Shown here in pieces: positions 41,366-50,393 of a stretch of DNA of 64,000 bases (position 1 is the first letter of the stretch; each line of letters opens with the position of its first letter). Source of the DNA: VAZQ01 sp963753575 (GTDB lineage: Bacteria; Pseudomonadota; Alphaproteobacteria; Rhizobiales; Xanthobacteraceae); the NCBI GenBank assembly GCA_963753575.1, contig CAVWCR010000002.1, forward strand, positions 124,001 to 188,000. The letters run 5' to 3'. Made by a program: the position numbers and the translations under genes. The notes beneath the pieces are model-generated. The model did not search any database. It was not told where the DNA came from and saw only the letters and a list, made by a program, of their open reading frames with translations.

Positions 41366-42405
41366 TATGCCGCATTGCGCGGCATGCCGGCCGGCGCGGG
41401 TGCCGGCTCGCCGGTTGCTTCCGACCAGATGCTCGCATCATAGAACGCTTCGGTCGGCTTGTGCGGCGGCTTGTAATAGCCGAGCTCGATGCGCAGTTCG
41501 ACGTTCTTGCGGATCGATTCCGGCTGGATCATGCATTTGGGCACGACGTAGCTGTAGCTCTTTTCCGCCCGCGCGCGGTTCTGCCGTTCCTCTTTCATGA
41601 TCAGCTGTATCGTCTCATCGCGGTTTTCCGGCTTGAGCAGCCAGTCTGCGCCTGACGCCATCGCGCGCGCAAAGCGCACCGCCGTCGGGCGATTGTCGGC
41701 GAGCCAGCGCCGCAGTCCCCAGCCGCAGACGAGCGGCCAGTTCGGCACATATTTGGCGCCTTCGGCGAGCACCACGCCGCCCTTGGCGAGCGCCTGCTCG
41801 GTGAACGGCGGCTGCAGCATCGCGGCATCGACCTTGCCGGCCGCGAATGCCGCCGCGCGCGCCCGCGAATTGCCGAGGATCTCGATGCGGTATTCGCTTT
41901 CCGAAATGCCGTGGTCGCGCATGATCTTGTTGCGGATCAGATCGTAGTTGGAATCGACCGGATCGGCCGCGAACAGCTTGCCGCGCAGATCGGCGAACGA
42001 CTTGATCTCGGGCTTCACGATGAGCTGAACGCTCAAGCCTTCCTCGGCCTCCAGGAAGGCGACGAAGTCGACGCCGTCCTGCGTTGTGCGTGCGAGCATG
42101 GTGTCGACCGATGACAGCGTGATCGGCCAACGGCCTTCCGCCAATCCCTTGTTGTGCTCGGGCGCAAGGCGCACGAGATGAAACTCGACATCGAGCCGTT
42201 CCTTGGCGAACAGACCCTTGTGCGTGGCAATGAGAAAGGCCGGGCTGCGGAAATAGCCGGTCACCGTCAGCTTGGTATTGGCCGCCGCCGCCGCCGCGGG
42301 CGCGCCTTGCGCGTTGGACGTTGATAGCTTCAGCCCCGCGACGCCAATGGCGGCGGCACCGGTGAGCGCTGCCCGACGGGTGATCTTGGGCTCGTGACGG
42401 ATCAT
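41365..42405 (-). CDS. Tat-exported NitT/TauT ABC transporter substrate-binding protein
   Basis: The 346-residue protein follows a strong GGGAGGAAGACC RBS and opens with a Tat signal (KITRRAALTGAAAIGVAGL). The mature domain is NMT1/SsuA-like: LTVTGYFRSPAFLIATHKGLFAKERLDVEFHL, SFADLRGKLFAADPVDSNYD, RAAAFAAGKVDAAMLQPPF. It binds an unknown organic sulfonate, nitrate-like or heterocyclic ligand in the periplasm. ATPase and permease genes are not adjacent. Tat export suggests that it folds, possibly with a ligand, before export. Confidence 0.88.
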   Translation of the reverse strand: MIRHEPKITRRAALTGAAAIGVAGLKLSTSNAQGAPAAAAAANTKLTVTGYFRSPAFLIATHKGLFAKERLDVEFHLVRLAPEHNKGLAEGRWPITLSSVDTMLARTTQDGVDFVAFLEAEEGLSVQLIVKPEIKSFADLRGKLFAADPVDSNYDLIRNKIMRDHGISESEYRIEILGNSRARAAAFAAGKVDAAMLQPPFTEQALAKGGVVLAEGAKYVPNWPLVCGWGLRRWLADNRPTAVRFARAMASGADWLLKPENRDETIQLIMKEERQNRARAEKSYSYVVPKCMIQPESIRKNVELRIELGYYKPPHKPTEAFYDASIWSEATGEPAPAPAGMPRNAA

Positions 42406-42638
42406 GGTCTTCCTCCCGATAAGCTTTTCTGTTTCCGGTATAGCGCCCGGCGTTGGTGAAACAATAAGCCTGAATTGATCGCCTCTGAAGCCAGCGGCCT
42501 CGGTCCGGCGATCCTGCCAGATAAGCTACTATTCTACCAATCCTGAGCCTTTTTGCCGCTTCAGCCTGGCCCGAAAGTACTCTCGCTTCCGGCACGGCGT
42601 GCTACGCTGTTACCCGCGGCGTTCTGATCTTGTGGAAC

Positions 42639-42986
42639 ATGCGTATGCGTCCGAACAAGTCCGTTTCCAAACTTGCCTCTCTGTCACCTTCAACGCCGGC
42701 CCCACCCACTCAGCAGCAACAAGCCCTTGGCGTCGCGCTTGCCGGCGGCGCCATCACCACTCCGCTTTTGCTTGCGCTGCTCGACAAGGTCCTGTCGTTT
42801 GAGGAAACGCACGCGATCTGCCGGCGCGCGCGCGAGATCGCGATCCAGTTTGACGATCTGCCCGAGGGAAAATTCGCGCTCGCGTGCATCGACGACTTCC
42901 TGATGGCGCGGAGCTTGTCGGAGCCCAACACCGACGAGCAGTCGCCGACGCTCGTGCCCTCGCAGACGCCGGACGACCCCGAGTAA
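42639..42986 (+). CDS. Small hypothetical protein
   Basis: About 115 residues from the ATG at 42639 (42645 also possible; the RBS is weak). It has a low-complexity N-terminus (SPSTPAPPTQQQQ), a central hydrophobic helix (GVALAGGAITTPLLLALLDKVL), then an acidic domain with FEETHAICRRAREIAI, two Cys and a Pro/Asp-rich end. No family recognised. The composition and codon bias are like genes nearby, so it is probably real. Confidence 0.5.
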   Translation: MRMRPNKSVSKLASLSPSTPAPPTQQQQALGVALAGGAITTPLLLALLDKVLSFEETHAICRRAREIAIQFDDLPEGKFALACIDDFLMARSLSEPNTDEQSPTLVPSQTPDDPE

Positions 42987-43010
42987 GGCAGGCGCCACGA
43001 AAGTGGAGCT

Positions 43011-43178
43011 ATGTCATTGAAATAACTTGAATTTCACCTGTTGGGTTCGTGTTGGCCAAAATCTGCGATGCGCTTTCCAGCGGGGGCCCGGCGCGCGCGC
43101 CAAAAAGCCAGCGATGTCGTTGATATAGCAGGAGTTTTCGCCCTGGTGGGTTCGTTTTGGCAAAAAGCTGCGACACGC
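43011..43178. repeat. Two diverged ~65-bp direct repeats
   Basis: Copy A (43011-43073) and copy B (43114-43178) share the same order of blocks: atgtc(a/g)ttgatata-like start, then (t/g)tgggttcgt, then ttggc(c)aaaa and ctgcga. They are about 65 percent alike by eye and 103 bases apart. Open frames across them are artefacts. The whole stretch 42987-43701 (715 bases) has no supported gene; it also holds the tandem repeat at 43192 and presumably the promoter of the DegP-type gene. Confidence 0.6.
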
Positions 43179-43191
43179 ATGATCTCTGGTT

Positions 43192-43243
43192 CCCTTGCTC
43201 GTTTGCCCTTGCTCGTTTGCCTCGCTCGTTTGCCTTGCTCCGC
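43192..43243. repeat. ~14-bp tandem repeat, 3.5 units
   Basis: The unit cccttgctcgtttg is repeated exactly twice, then as cctcgctcgtttg and a partial ccttgctc. It lies in the noncoding region between the small hypothetical gene and the DegP-type protease gene. Confidence 0.75.
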
Positions 43244-43701
43244 CGTTCGTTCCCACGCCAGCCGGCGGACGAGGGCACACGCTTCCGACTCACAAGGACT
43301 GGGCTTCCCATCGGTCCTCGCGAAATCAGAAATCCCGGAACGAACGGCGACGCAGGTGCTCCCGTTCCGGTGCCCCTTTGGCGAAAGTGGGTAGGTCAAT
43401 ATAGAGTGAAATTCACAATAAGTCAATACAAGCGAGTTGGCCGTACCGCCAGGAACGCTCCTTCGGCCCAGATGGCGGGCAATACGGAGGGTTCCCGTCC
43501 GTTTGCCCCGGGCGCTATTTCTCCCAGAGATAATATTCAGGGACGCCAGACGGGGGGCGGCGGCCGGCGACAGCGCATGCCTGCCGTCCCGTCACATGAC
43601 AAAAGCGTAATGCGGCGGCCATCTCGCGCACAGGCGCGCCGGGGCACGATGTGCGCCGCATGGGGCGCACGTCGCCAATCATCCAGCTACGGAGATATTT
43701 G

Positions 43702-45201
43702 ATGTCGAACATGAGCTTTGACAGCGGCCTGGGGCGCACGCGCCTCATGGCCACGGCAGCGGCTTTGACTCTCATTGCATCGGGCTTCATCGGTGGGGCC
43801 ATCCTGTCGCCATCCACACCGGTAAAGGCCGCGGCGGTCATTACATCCGACCTCGAGCCGCAGTCGATGCCGTCCTTTGCCCCGGTCGTCGACCGGGTCA
43901 AGCCGGCAGTCGTGGCGGTCAAGGTGACGGTCGAGAATGTAGTGGCGGGATCGGACGATCTCGCCGGCCAATTGGATAATCTGCCGCCGGAGATGCGGGA
44001 GTTCTTCAAGCGGTTTGGCAATCCCAATGGCGGTGAGCCTCGTCGCCGGACGCCGCAGCGGGCCATGGCGCAAGGCTCCGGCTTCTTCATCTCGGCGGAC
44101 GGCTACGTCGTCACCAACAACCACGTCGTCGAGCACGCCAAGTCAGTGACGGTGACGACGGATGACGGCAAGACGCTTACGGCCAAGGTCATCGGTACCG
44201 ATCCGAAAACCGACCTCGCGCTTCTGAAGGTCACCGAGAAAGGCGATTATCCCTACGTGGGGCTCGCCACCGAGTTGCCAAAGGTGGGTGATTGGGTGGT
44301 TGCGATCGGCAATCCCTTCGGCCTCGGCGGCACCGTGACGGCCGGAATTGTTTCGGCCCGCGGGCGGGATATCGGCTCCGGTCCCTATGACGACTACCTG
44401 CAGATCGACGCGCCGATCAACAAAGGCAACTCGGGCGGCCCGACTTTCAATCTGAAAGGTCAGGTCGTGGGCGTCAACACGGCGATCTACTCGCCGTCGG
44501 GGGGAAGCGTGGGGCTTGCCTTCGCGATCCCGGCCAACACGGTCAACAGCGTCATCAATTCGCTCGAACATGGCGGCGTGGTTTCACGCGGTTATATCGG
44601 CGTGCAGATTCAGCCCGTCACGCAGGAGATCGCAGAAAGTCTCGGCCTCAAGGACGCAAGCGGCGCCCTGGTCGATCAGGCCCAGCCTGATACGCCCGCC
44701 GCCAAAGCGGGCCTGAAATCCGGAGACGTCATCACCAAGCTCAACGGTCAGCCGATCAAGGATTTGCGCGAGCTCGCACGCAAGGTCGGAGCGCTCAAGC
44801 CGGGCGACAAGGCGCAGGTGACGTTCGTGCGCAAGGGCAAGGAGCAAACGATCGCTCTGACGCTCGGCACGCTGAAAGACGCGAAGGTTGCAAAAGCGGA
44901 AACCCCCGAAAGCGACAACACCACCGTTCTCGGCCTCAAGCTCGCGCCCGCGAGCGAAGTGTCGGGTGCCGGCGACCACGGCGTCGTCGTTGTCGGCGTC
45001 GATCCCGACGGGGCGGCTGCGGGCAAGGGCATTTCGGACGGCGACGTGATCCTCGAAGTATCGGGCAAGCCGGTGGCCCAGCCGGCGGACGTGAAGGCCG
45101 GCATTGCCGCGGCGAAGCACGACGGCAAGAAGGCCGTTCTCATGAAAGTCAAGAACGCCCAGGGGATGCGATTTGTCGCCTTGGCTGTCCCCAAGGCATG
45201 A
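43702..45201 (+). CDS. degP: Do-family periplasmic serine protease (DegP/HtrA type)
   Basis: Start 43702 follows GGAGATATTTG. The 499-residue protein has an N-terminal hydrophobic leader or anchor (residues 14-35), the trypsin-like triad His141 (NNHVV), Asp171 (TDLALLKV), Ser244 (GNSGGP), and two PDZ domains (about 270-370 with RGYIGVQIQPVTQEIAESLGL, and about 400-495 with VLGLKLAPASEV). It degrades or refolds misfolded envelope proteins. It lies upstream of the porin gene on the same strand but separated by 574 bases, so separate transcription is likely; porins are typical DegP clients. Confidence 0.95.
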   Translation: MSNMSFDSGLGRTRLMATAAALTLIASGFIGGAILSPSTPVKAAAVITSDLEPQSMPSFAPVVDRVKPAVVAVKVTVENVVAGSDDLAGQLDNLPPEMREFFKRFGNPNGGEPRRRTPQRAMAQGSGFFISADGYVVTNNHVVEHAKSVTVTTDDGKTLTAKVIGTDPKTDLALLKVTEKGDYPYVGLATELPKVGDWVVAIGNPFGLGGTVTAGIVSARGRDIGSGPYDDYLQIDAPINKGNSGGPTFNLKGQVVGVNTAIYSPSGGSVGLAFAIPANTVNSVINSLEHGGVVSRGYIGVQIQPVTQEIAESLGLKDASGALVDQAQPDTPAAKAGLKSGDVITKLNGQPIKDLRELARKVGALKPGDKAQVTFVRKGKEQTIALTLGTLKDAKVAKAETPESDNTTVLGLKLAPASEVSGAGDHGVVVVGVDPDGAAAGKGISDGDVILEVSGKPVAQPADVKAGIAAAKHDGKKAVLMKVKNAQGMRFVALAVPKA

Positions 45202-45215
45202 ACCTGCATGGAGCG

Positions 45216-45241
45216 CGCCGGCAGCACAGGTGCTGCCGGCG
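45216..45241 (+). terminator. Strong hairpin after the DegP-type gene
   Basis: Arms cgccggcagca and tgctgccggcg (11 bases, perfect) around cagg, 15 bases after the stop codon. There is no T-run, so it may be an intrinsic terminator of the GC-rich type or an RNA-stabilising stem. Confidence 0.6.
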
Positions 45242-45775
45242 TGGCGTTCAAGTCAACGGTATTGCTTCGTAGTGTGGCGCGTGCCGTCCCGCCCTGCCGC
45301 CCGATCTCCGTGAAGGGCCTCGATGCGGGCGTGGTCGCGATTCGCCTGAAAGCAGACCTGTTGCGCTCACGCTGCGCTCTTTTCGACTTTGACCAAAGCC
45401 GTTCTCACGTGGCGTTCGAATTGCGCGCCAAGATAGTGCCAAGTTAGTTTTGATCCAACTACTGGTAGAAAGTGGCGTCAGGTTACCTTGCCAGCGCGTA
45501 TTCTTTCCATAAACAGCGTTGTTCCTGCAACAGTGAAGTGGAAATCCCTGAACGTTATGTAAATTTTACTACCGTTTTGTCGGCAGTACTGATTGCCTGC
45601 CCAGTAGTCGGATAGTTGCGTGCACGGAGGGAGTGTTCCCTCGTCGCTACGTTCAGCTTTTGGGGAAGGGCTCTATCCGAGGGGGACTGATGGGAGGCGC
45701 CGCTTAGAGGCGCCGCGCACCCGGCAGCAACGCATCCCTCTTGATGACTACAGAGAATTAAATTGGGGGTCCGAA
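45242..45775. other. Long leader/promoter region of the porin gene, no supported gene
   Basis: 534 bases between the hairpin and the porin ATG. From about 45430 to 45620 it is clearly more AT-rich than its surroundings (for example gttatgtaaattttactacc near 45555), as expected for a strong regulated promoter. A short inverted pair ggcgccgc...ggcgcc lies at about 45696-45716. The frame of the porin is open upstream to 45620 but carries no signal peptide there. Confidence 0.5.
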
Positions 45776-47242
45776 ATGAACATGATCAAACGTCTTCTGC
45801 TCGGTTCTGCGGCAGGGTTGGTCGCGGTTACCGGAACGCAGGCTGCTGATCTTCCGGTCAAGGCAAAGCCAGTCGAATATGTGAAGATCTGCAGCCTCTA
45901 TGGCGCGGGGTTCTATTACATCCCGGGCTCTGACATCTGCCTGAAGATCGGAGGCTATGTCCGGGCTGACTACGGCTTCAATGTGCGGGGCGCCCGCACG
46001 CCGAACTACTCGGGCGCCAACGGTGCGCACGACCGCACGCTGAGCGAATACTCGACGCGGCATCGCGCACACTTCGATTTCGACAGCCGCACGCAGACGG
46101 CCTACGGGACGCTGCGGACTTTCATAGCGGTCCACATCAACAACGAGAATCAGAACACGGTCTCGGTCGCTCCGCAACGCGCCTTCATCCAGTGGGCGGG
46201 CTTCACGTTCGGCCACACCAAGTCGTTCAGCGACATTCCTGGCACGCCGGGCGACGACACGTTCAAGTCGCTGCACCAGACCCAGAACCAGAGCGACACT
46301 GGCGCCAACGGCACCAACCAGATCGCCTACACCTGGGAGCTGGGCAACGGCATGACGTTGAACCTCGGTGCCGACGAGCGCCGTATCAAGTCGGTGTCGA
46401 ACTTCTCCAACAACGTCACGACGGTCGGCTCCAACCCGACCACAAGCGTCGCCGGCATGCAGAATCCAAATCCCTACGTGAACTTCGCGGTCAACCAGGC
46501 GTGGGGACGGCTGGGCGTGTCGGCGATCTTCAACAACAACCATGCCACCTACTACACGGCGCCGACGACTGGCTTCTCGTGCGCGCCGACCGGCACCACG
46601 CAGTGCGGCTATCCGGACGACAAGTGGGGCTGGGCGGTGCTCTCGGGCATCGACATCAAGGCGCCTTGGATTAGCCCCGGCGATCACTTCGGCGGCTACT
46701 TCAACTACGGTGTGGGCGCTGCAGCCTATTCCGGCGGCAGCACGCTGGCCAGCCCCGGCCTGTTCGGCAGCGGCAACAACGTTGCGCTCGGCGTGCTCAC
46801 GGACGCGGTCTATGTCAACGGCAGCGGGCTTGAGCTGACCACGGCCTGGACGGCGGGTGCCGGTTACGAGCACTTCTGGCTGCCCAATGTCGCGACCTCC
46901 GTGTACGGCAACTTTACGAAGATCAGCTACAGTGACACCGTGGTCAACAATCGCTGGTTCTGTGGCAACCTCGGCTTCGGAACGACCCAGAATATCCGCG
47001 TTGCCAACAACGTGGCCTGCGATCCGGGCTTCAATTATTGGACCGTGGGCTCCCGCACCGACTGGTACCCGGTGAAAGGCTTCCGGCTTGCGGTCGACGT
47101 CCTCTACGCGCGCGTCGAGACGGCCTTCAACGGCGAAGCCGTCACCCTCGGCAAGGCGCAGGGTGCGCGTCCGACCGGTGTCTACACCGCCAAGGATCTG
47201 GGCACCCTGTCCGTGGTGTTCCGCGCCCAGCGGAATTTCTGA
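45776..47242 (+). CDS. Outer-membrane porin (alphaproteobacterial Porin_2 family)
   Basis: Start 45776 (MNMIKRLLLGSAAG) gives 488 residues with a signal peptide ending GTQA and a mature start ADLPVKAKPVEYVKICSLYG typical of Bradyrhizobium/Rhodopseudomonas porins. CLKIGGYVRADYGF is the first strand, HRAHFDFDSRTQTAYGTLR another, and the protein ends in the outer-membrane signature with a terminal Phe (VVFRAQRNF). Paired Cys occur in loops (CSLYG/DICLK; CAPTGTTQCG; WFCGN/VACDPG). It forms a trimeric diffusion channel for small solutes. Confidence 0.93.
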   Translation: MNMIKRLLLGSAAGLVAVTGTQAADLPVKAKPVEYVKICSLYGAGFYYIPGSDICLKIGGYVRADYGFNVRGARTPNYSGANGAHDRTLSEYSTRHRAHFDFDSRTQTAYGTLRTFIAVHINNENQNTVSVAPQRAFIQWAGFTFGHTKSFSDIPGTPGDDTFKSLHQTQNQSDTGANGTNQIAYTWELGNGMTLNLGADERRIKSVSNFSNNVTTVGSNPTTSVAGMQNPNPYVNFAVNQAWGRLGVSAIFNNNHATYYTAPTTGFSCAPTGTTQCGYPDDKWGWAVLSGIDIKAPWISPGDHFGGYFNYGVGAAAYSGGSTLASPGLFGSGNNVALGVLTDAVYVNGSGLELTTAWTAGAGYEHFWLPNVATSVYGNFTKISYSDTVVNNRWFCGNLGFGTTQNIRVANNVACDPGFNYWTVGSRTDWYPVKGFRLAVDVLYARVETAFNGEAVTLGKAQGARPTGVYTAKDLGTLSVVFRAQRNF

Positions 47243-47325
47243 CGGACCGCGGCGGACGGCAGGCCTGACATTCAGTCATGGCACGCCGATTGCTCCGGTT
47301 ATGATGCCGGCCGCGAGGGCGCGGT

Positions 47326-47369
47326 CCGGCTCGACCTGAACCGGCTCGACCTGAACCGGCTCGGTCGGA
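47326..47369. repeat. 15-bp tandem repeat
   Basis: The unit ccggctcgacctgaa is present twice exactly and a third time as ccggctcggtcgga. It lies in the 208-base gap between the porin stop and the convergent DedA-family gene stop; nothing else is recognised in that gap. Confidence 0.7.
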
Positions 47370-47450
47370 CCCGGAGCAGACTTGGGTGCCCCATCCCGGG
47401 GCATCCCGGGGAACTGTCGCAGCGGCTTGCCTCGCAGTCGCGGCCATTGC

Positions 47451-48464
47451 TCAGGCGCGTTCGACTGGGTTGGGCCACCAGGCCACAGCCCCCGATACGC
47501 CGAGCGCGGTCAGCGCGATCGTGAGGCCGCTCAGATTGGTTAGAAAGGCCGTCGCCGCCTCCCAATCCCCGCCGATCATATAGCCGAGACCGAGATACGC
47601 CGCCGTCCAAAGCAGGCGGCCGGCAAGTACGATTGCAAGGAATTTCGGCAGGTCATAGCAGCTCATTCCGGCCAGCAAGTTGGAAACGGAGCTCAGATAG
47701 GACATGAACGTGCGCGTCATGAAGATGGTGAGGCCGCCCCATCGCTCGAACAGCACCTGGGCGCGGGCATGGCGCTCCGGCGTGTAACCGAACCAGCGGC
47801 CTCGACTCACCAAAATCTCACGACCGAGCCATCGCCCGAGAAAATATCCGACGATATCGCCAAGAAGAGAGGCGAACAGAATAGTCGCGGCAGCGCCTGC
47901 CCAGTTCAGGCGTCCTTGCGCTACCAAGGTGCCCGCAAACGCAGCCGCAATGCCATCGGGCAGCGGTAAGCCGACGGCGCCGAACAGCAGCGTCAGGCCG
48001 AGAACCGGATACCCGTAGACCAGCAAAGCAGTCAGTGTCTGGTCGCTTATGGTTTCGAACCAGCTCGGCGCATCTCCGGCGTGCTGGTTCGACCTGACAT
48101 TGGGACTGATATTTGCAATTGCGCGCTGAACCAGCTGGACATACTGGGAGGGTGAAAGCCCTGCTGTGCTGGCAAGAGATTTGAGGCTTGAATCTCCATT
48201 GGTCGCCGGCGGCAATCCAAGCTGCGTGATCAAGCGTGCCTTGGGCACGCGAAAGGCCGCAGCAACATAGTCGAGCGTCATCCAGGCGCGGATACTGCTG
48301 GTCGTCGGCGCGCCTGCCTCATAGGCGGAGCGCAACAAATAGAAAGAGCCATAAGTGCGCAGTCCGAGCCACAGGGTCGGAGCAATCATCAGTACGAAAA
48401 CAACGAGCGCAAACCTGCGCGTTCCGCGGTAATGCACACCGTGCACTGCGGCGGCCCTACCCAT
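47451..48464 (-). CDS. DedA/VTT-domain membrane protein
   Basis: The 337-residue protein has one N-terminal membrane helix (FALVVFVLMIAPTLWLGL), a soluble periplasmic insert of about 110 residues with YVAAAFRVPKARLITQLGLPP, then a VTT/DedA core: LTLLFGAVGLPLPDGIAAAFAG, FASLLGDIVGYFLGRWLGRE, FERWGGLTIFMTRTF. DedA proteins are proton-coupled lipid-carrier flippases or scramblases needed for envelope integrity. The periplasmic insert is unusual for DedA. Its ATG overlaps the frame-corrected end of the ABC ATPase gene, so it is the fourth gene of the HlyD-FtsX-ATPase operon. Confidence 0.87.
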   Translation of the reverse strand: MGRAAAVHGVHYRGTRRFALVVFVLMIAPTLWLGLRTYGSFYLLRSAYEAGAPTTSSIRAWMTLDYVAAAFRVPKARLITQLGLPPATNGDSSLKSLASTAGLSPSQYVQLVQRAIANISPNVRSNQHAGDAPSWFETISDQTLTALLVYGYPVLGLTLLFGAVGLPLPDGIAAAFAGTLVAQGRLNWAGAAATILFASLLGDIVGYFLGRWLGREILVSRGRWFGYTPERHARAQVLFERWGGLTIFMTRTFMSYLSSVSNLLAGMSCYDLPKFLAIVLAGRLLWTAAYLGLGYMIGGDWEAATAFLTNLSGLTIALTALGVSGAVAWWPNPVERA

Positions 48465-48472
48465 TCAAGGAA

Positions 48473-49243
48473 TTACCTTCCGGCAGGGATATATCTGCCT
48501 CGATTCCTCCCGCATTCACACTGGCAAGCCGACTTGGGTGTGTCACTTGCGCTTCGAGTCTCCCGTCGCGCAGCCGGAAAATGTGATCGAATTCGATCGA
48601 GAATCATTTCGTCATGCGTGACGCAAATGATCGCGGCGTTCTGATCGACTGCCACCTTGCGCAGCAGGTCCATCACGATTTTGGCGCGAACCGAATCGAG
48701 CGGCGCGGTCGGCTCGTCGGCGAGGATGATGCGCGGCCGGTTGGCCAACGCGCGAGCAATTGCCACACGCTGGGCTTCGCCGCCTGAAAGCTGGGCAGGC
48801 ATCGCGTGCTTGCGGTGGCCGACTTCGAGATAGTCGAGCAGCTCGACGGCGCGCGTGTGGGCGGCCGCTGCGCTAAATCCAGCAAGATGCAGCACCACGG
48901 CGACGTTGTCGCTGCCATCGAGAAACGGCAGCAGATTGGGGTATTGGAAGATAAAGCCGATCTTGTCGAGCCGCAGCCGCCGCAGATCGGACTTGAGCCA
49001 GCGGTCGTCATAGACCACTTCGTCGTCGAGCGTGACGCGCCCGCTGCTTGGCTCCAGAATGCAGGCGATGCAGTTGAGCAACGTCGTCTTGCCCGAGCCG
49101 CTCGGGCCCATGAGACCAATAACCTGGCCCGGGTAAACCTCCAGATTCACATCGATCAGGGCATCAACGCGCGCGCTGCCCTCGCCGAAATGCTTGGAGA
49201 GTGCTTCGACGCGCACGACCGCCTGACCGCTTGTCCCGGCCAT
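48473..49243 (-). CDS. ABC transporter ATP-binding protein (LolD/MacB type), C-terminus frameshifted
   Basis: Walker A GPSGSGKTT, Q-loop FQYPNLLPFLDGSDNV, signature LSGGEAQRVAIARAL, Walker B RIILADEPTAPLDS and the H-loop VTHDE are all present. After DEMILDRI the read frame turns into an Arg/Ser-rich tail; in the next frame the normal end FDHIFRLRDGRLEAQ appears and continues to a stop at 48457, overlapping the DedA ATG by 8 bases. One extra base near 48589-48594 (cgaattcg) explains this. The catalytic core is intact, so the protein may still work. With the FtsX-like permease and HlyD protein it forms an envelope ABC exporter. Confidence 0.9.
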   Translation of the reverse strand: MAGTSGQAVVRVEALSKHFGEGSARVDALIDVNLEVYPGQVIGLMGPSGSGKTTLLNCIACILEPSSGRVTLDDEVVYDDRWLKSDLRRLRLDKIGFIFQYPNLLPFLDGSDNVAVVLHLAGFSAAAAHTRAVELLDYLEVGHRKHAMPAQLSGGEAQRVAIARALANRPRIILADEPTAPLDSVRAKIVMDLLRKVAVDQNAAIICVTHDEMILDRIRSHFPAARRETRSASDTPKSACQCECGRNRGRYIPAGR

Positions 49244-49247
49244 GGTG

Positions 49248-50393
49248 CTACCCCGCTGCGGAGAGGGCTTCTGCCGGGTCCACCTTGAGAGCCAGCCGAA
49301 TTCCGAGCGTGCTGGCGACCAGGCAAACCACTACCGTGATCACGAACACGGCGGCAATGCTCTCGGGATCAAGCACGAGCCGCCGTGGAAAGTAGGGCTT
49401 GAAGATGAGGACGAGCGCCAGCCCGGTGGAGTAACCAAATATTCCCATCGATAATGCCTGCTGGACGATGAGACCGATGATGGTCCGATCCGGCGCGCCG
49501 ACAAACTTGAGCGTGGCGATGGACCGGACCTTGTCCATGGTCAGCGTATAGACGATCAAGGCAATGATGACCGCGGATACGATTATCAGCAGTATCATGA
49601 TCAGACGCTGCTGATTGCGTGCCTTCTCGATGACGAACTTGCTCAACAAGGTTTCCTGCTGCTCCTGCGTGAGCGTCGTGAGATGTTTCCATCGCGCCAG
49701 AGCTGCCGCGACCTCATTGATCGGGACGTAGGGCGACACTTTGGCAATGACGGCGTTGATTTGATCATTGGTTTGCAATGATCCGCCGCGTGCGACTTCG
49801 CGGCGTTCGGCCGGAGGAGCGAGCTCGAACTGCAGTGCTTGCGCATCGCGCAAGGTTATGTAGCCCACAGGATCGCCGGAAGCCGTGACCTCGGTCTGCA
49901 TCAGGCCGACGACGGTGAACTTATGACTATGCGTGCCAAGTGGCACCTCCTGGCCGAGCGCGAGGCCAGCCGAACGGTCGACGATCATTTCGTAATGGCT
50001 TCGCGCGATGTCGCGCCCGGCCACGAGCTTGCGGGGACCGCCAGGCCGGCCCGGCTCGAAGCCGATGAGGAAAAGCCGAAGTGGCTTGCCGTTGAGCTTG
50101 GTCTGGACCGATTGGTAGGTGACGGAGCCGGCGCGCTCGACGCCATAGACCCTGCTGACCACCTCCCTGGTATCACCCGGAATGCGCGACCCTTCGGCGA
50201 ACGGCCCATTGGTGCCAGCCTCAACTACCCAGAGGTCGGCGTTTGCGGCGCGAGCCTGCCTTAGCGCGTCATCAATCAGGCCCCCGTAAACCCCCGTGAT
50301 CACGATTACGATGCCGAGCAACAGGCTCAGGCCCAAATTGGTCAGGACGAACCGGAGCAAATTGTGCCTGATATCCCGGTAAGCCAGATTCAT
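49248..50393 (-). CDS. ABC transporter permease of the FtsX/MacB (DevC-like) type
   Basis: The 381-residue protein has an N-terminal membrane helix (LRFVLTNLGLSLLLGIVIVITG), a large periplasmic MacB_PCD-like domain (residues about 45-255, with DLWVVEAGTNGPFA and KLVAGRDIARSHYE), and three C-terminal helices (LIMILLIIVSAVIIALIVY, GLIVQQALSMGIFGYSTGLALVL, IAAVFVITVVVCLVAS) ending DPAEALSAAG, the FtsX-family tail. It would act with the ATPase 4 bases downstream and the HlyD protein overlapping upstream (ATGA) to move a lipid, peptide or small molecule through the envelope by mechanotransmission. Confidence 0.9.
   Translation of the reverse strand: MNLAYRDIRHNLLRFVLTNLGLSLLLGIVIVITGVYGGLIDDALRQARAANADLWVVEAGTNGPFAEGSRIPGDTREVVSRVYGVERAGSVTYQSVQTKLNGKPLRLFLIGFEPGRPGGPRKLVAGRDIARSHYEMIVDRSAGLALGQEVPLGTHSHKFTVVGLMQTEVTASGDPVGYITLRDAQALQFELAPPAERREVARGGSLQTNDQINAVIAKVSPYVPINEVAAALARWKHLTTLTQEQQETLLSKFVIEKARNQQRLIMILLIIVSAVIIALIVYTLTMDKVRSIATLKFVGAPDRTIIGLIVQQALSMGIFGYSTGLALVLIFKPYFPRRLVLDPESIAAVFVITVVVCLVASTLGIRLALKVDPAEALSAAG

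Noticed and set aside
43009..43426. Minus-strand frames with FCQNEPTRAKT-like translations
   Set aside because: They cover the diverged direct repeats and change frame at each copy; such translations recur as false genes in related genomes.
45620..45775. In-frame upstream extension of the porin
   Set aside because: The signal peptide begins at 45776, so a longer start would disrupt export.
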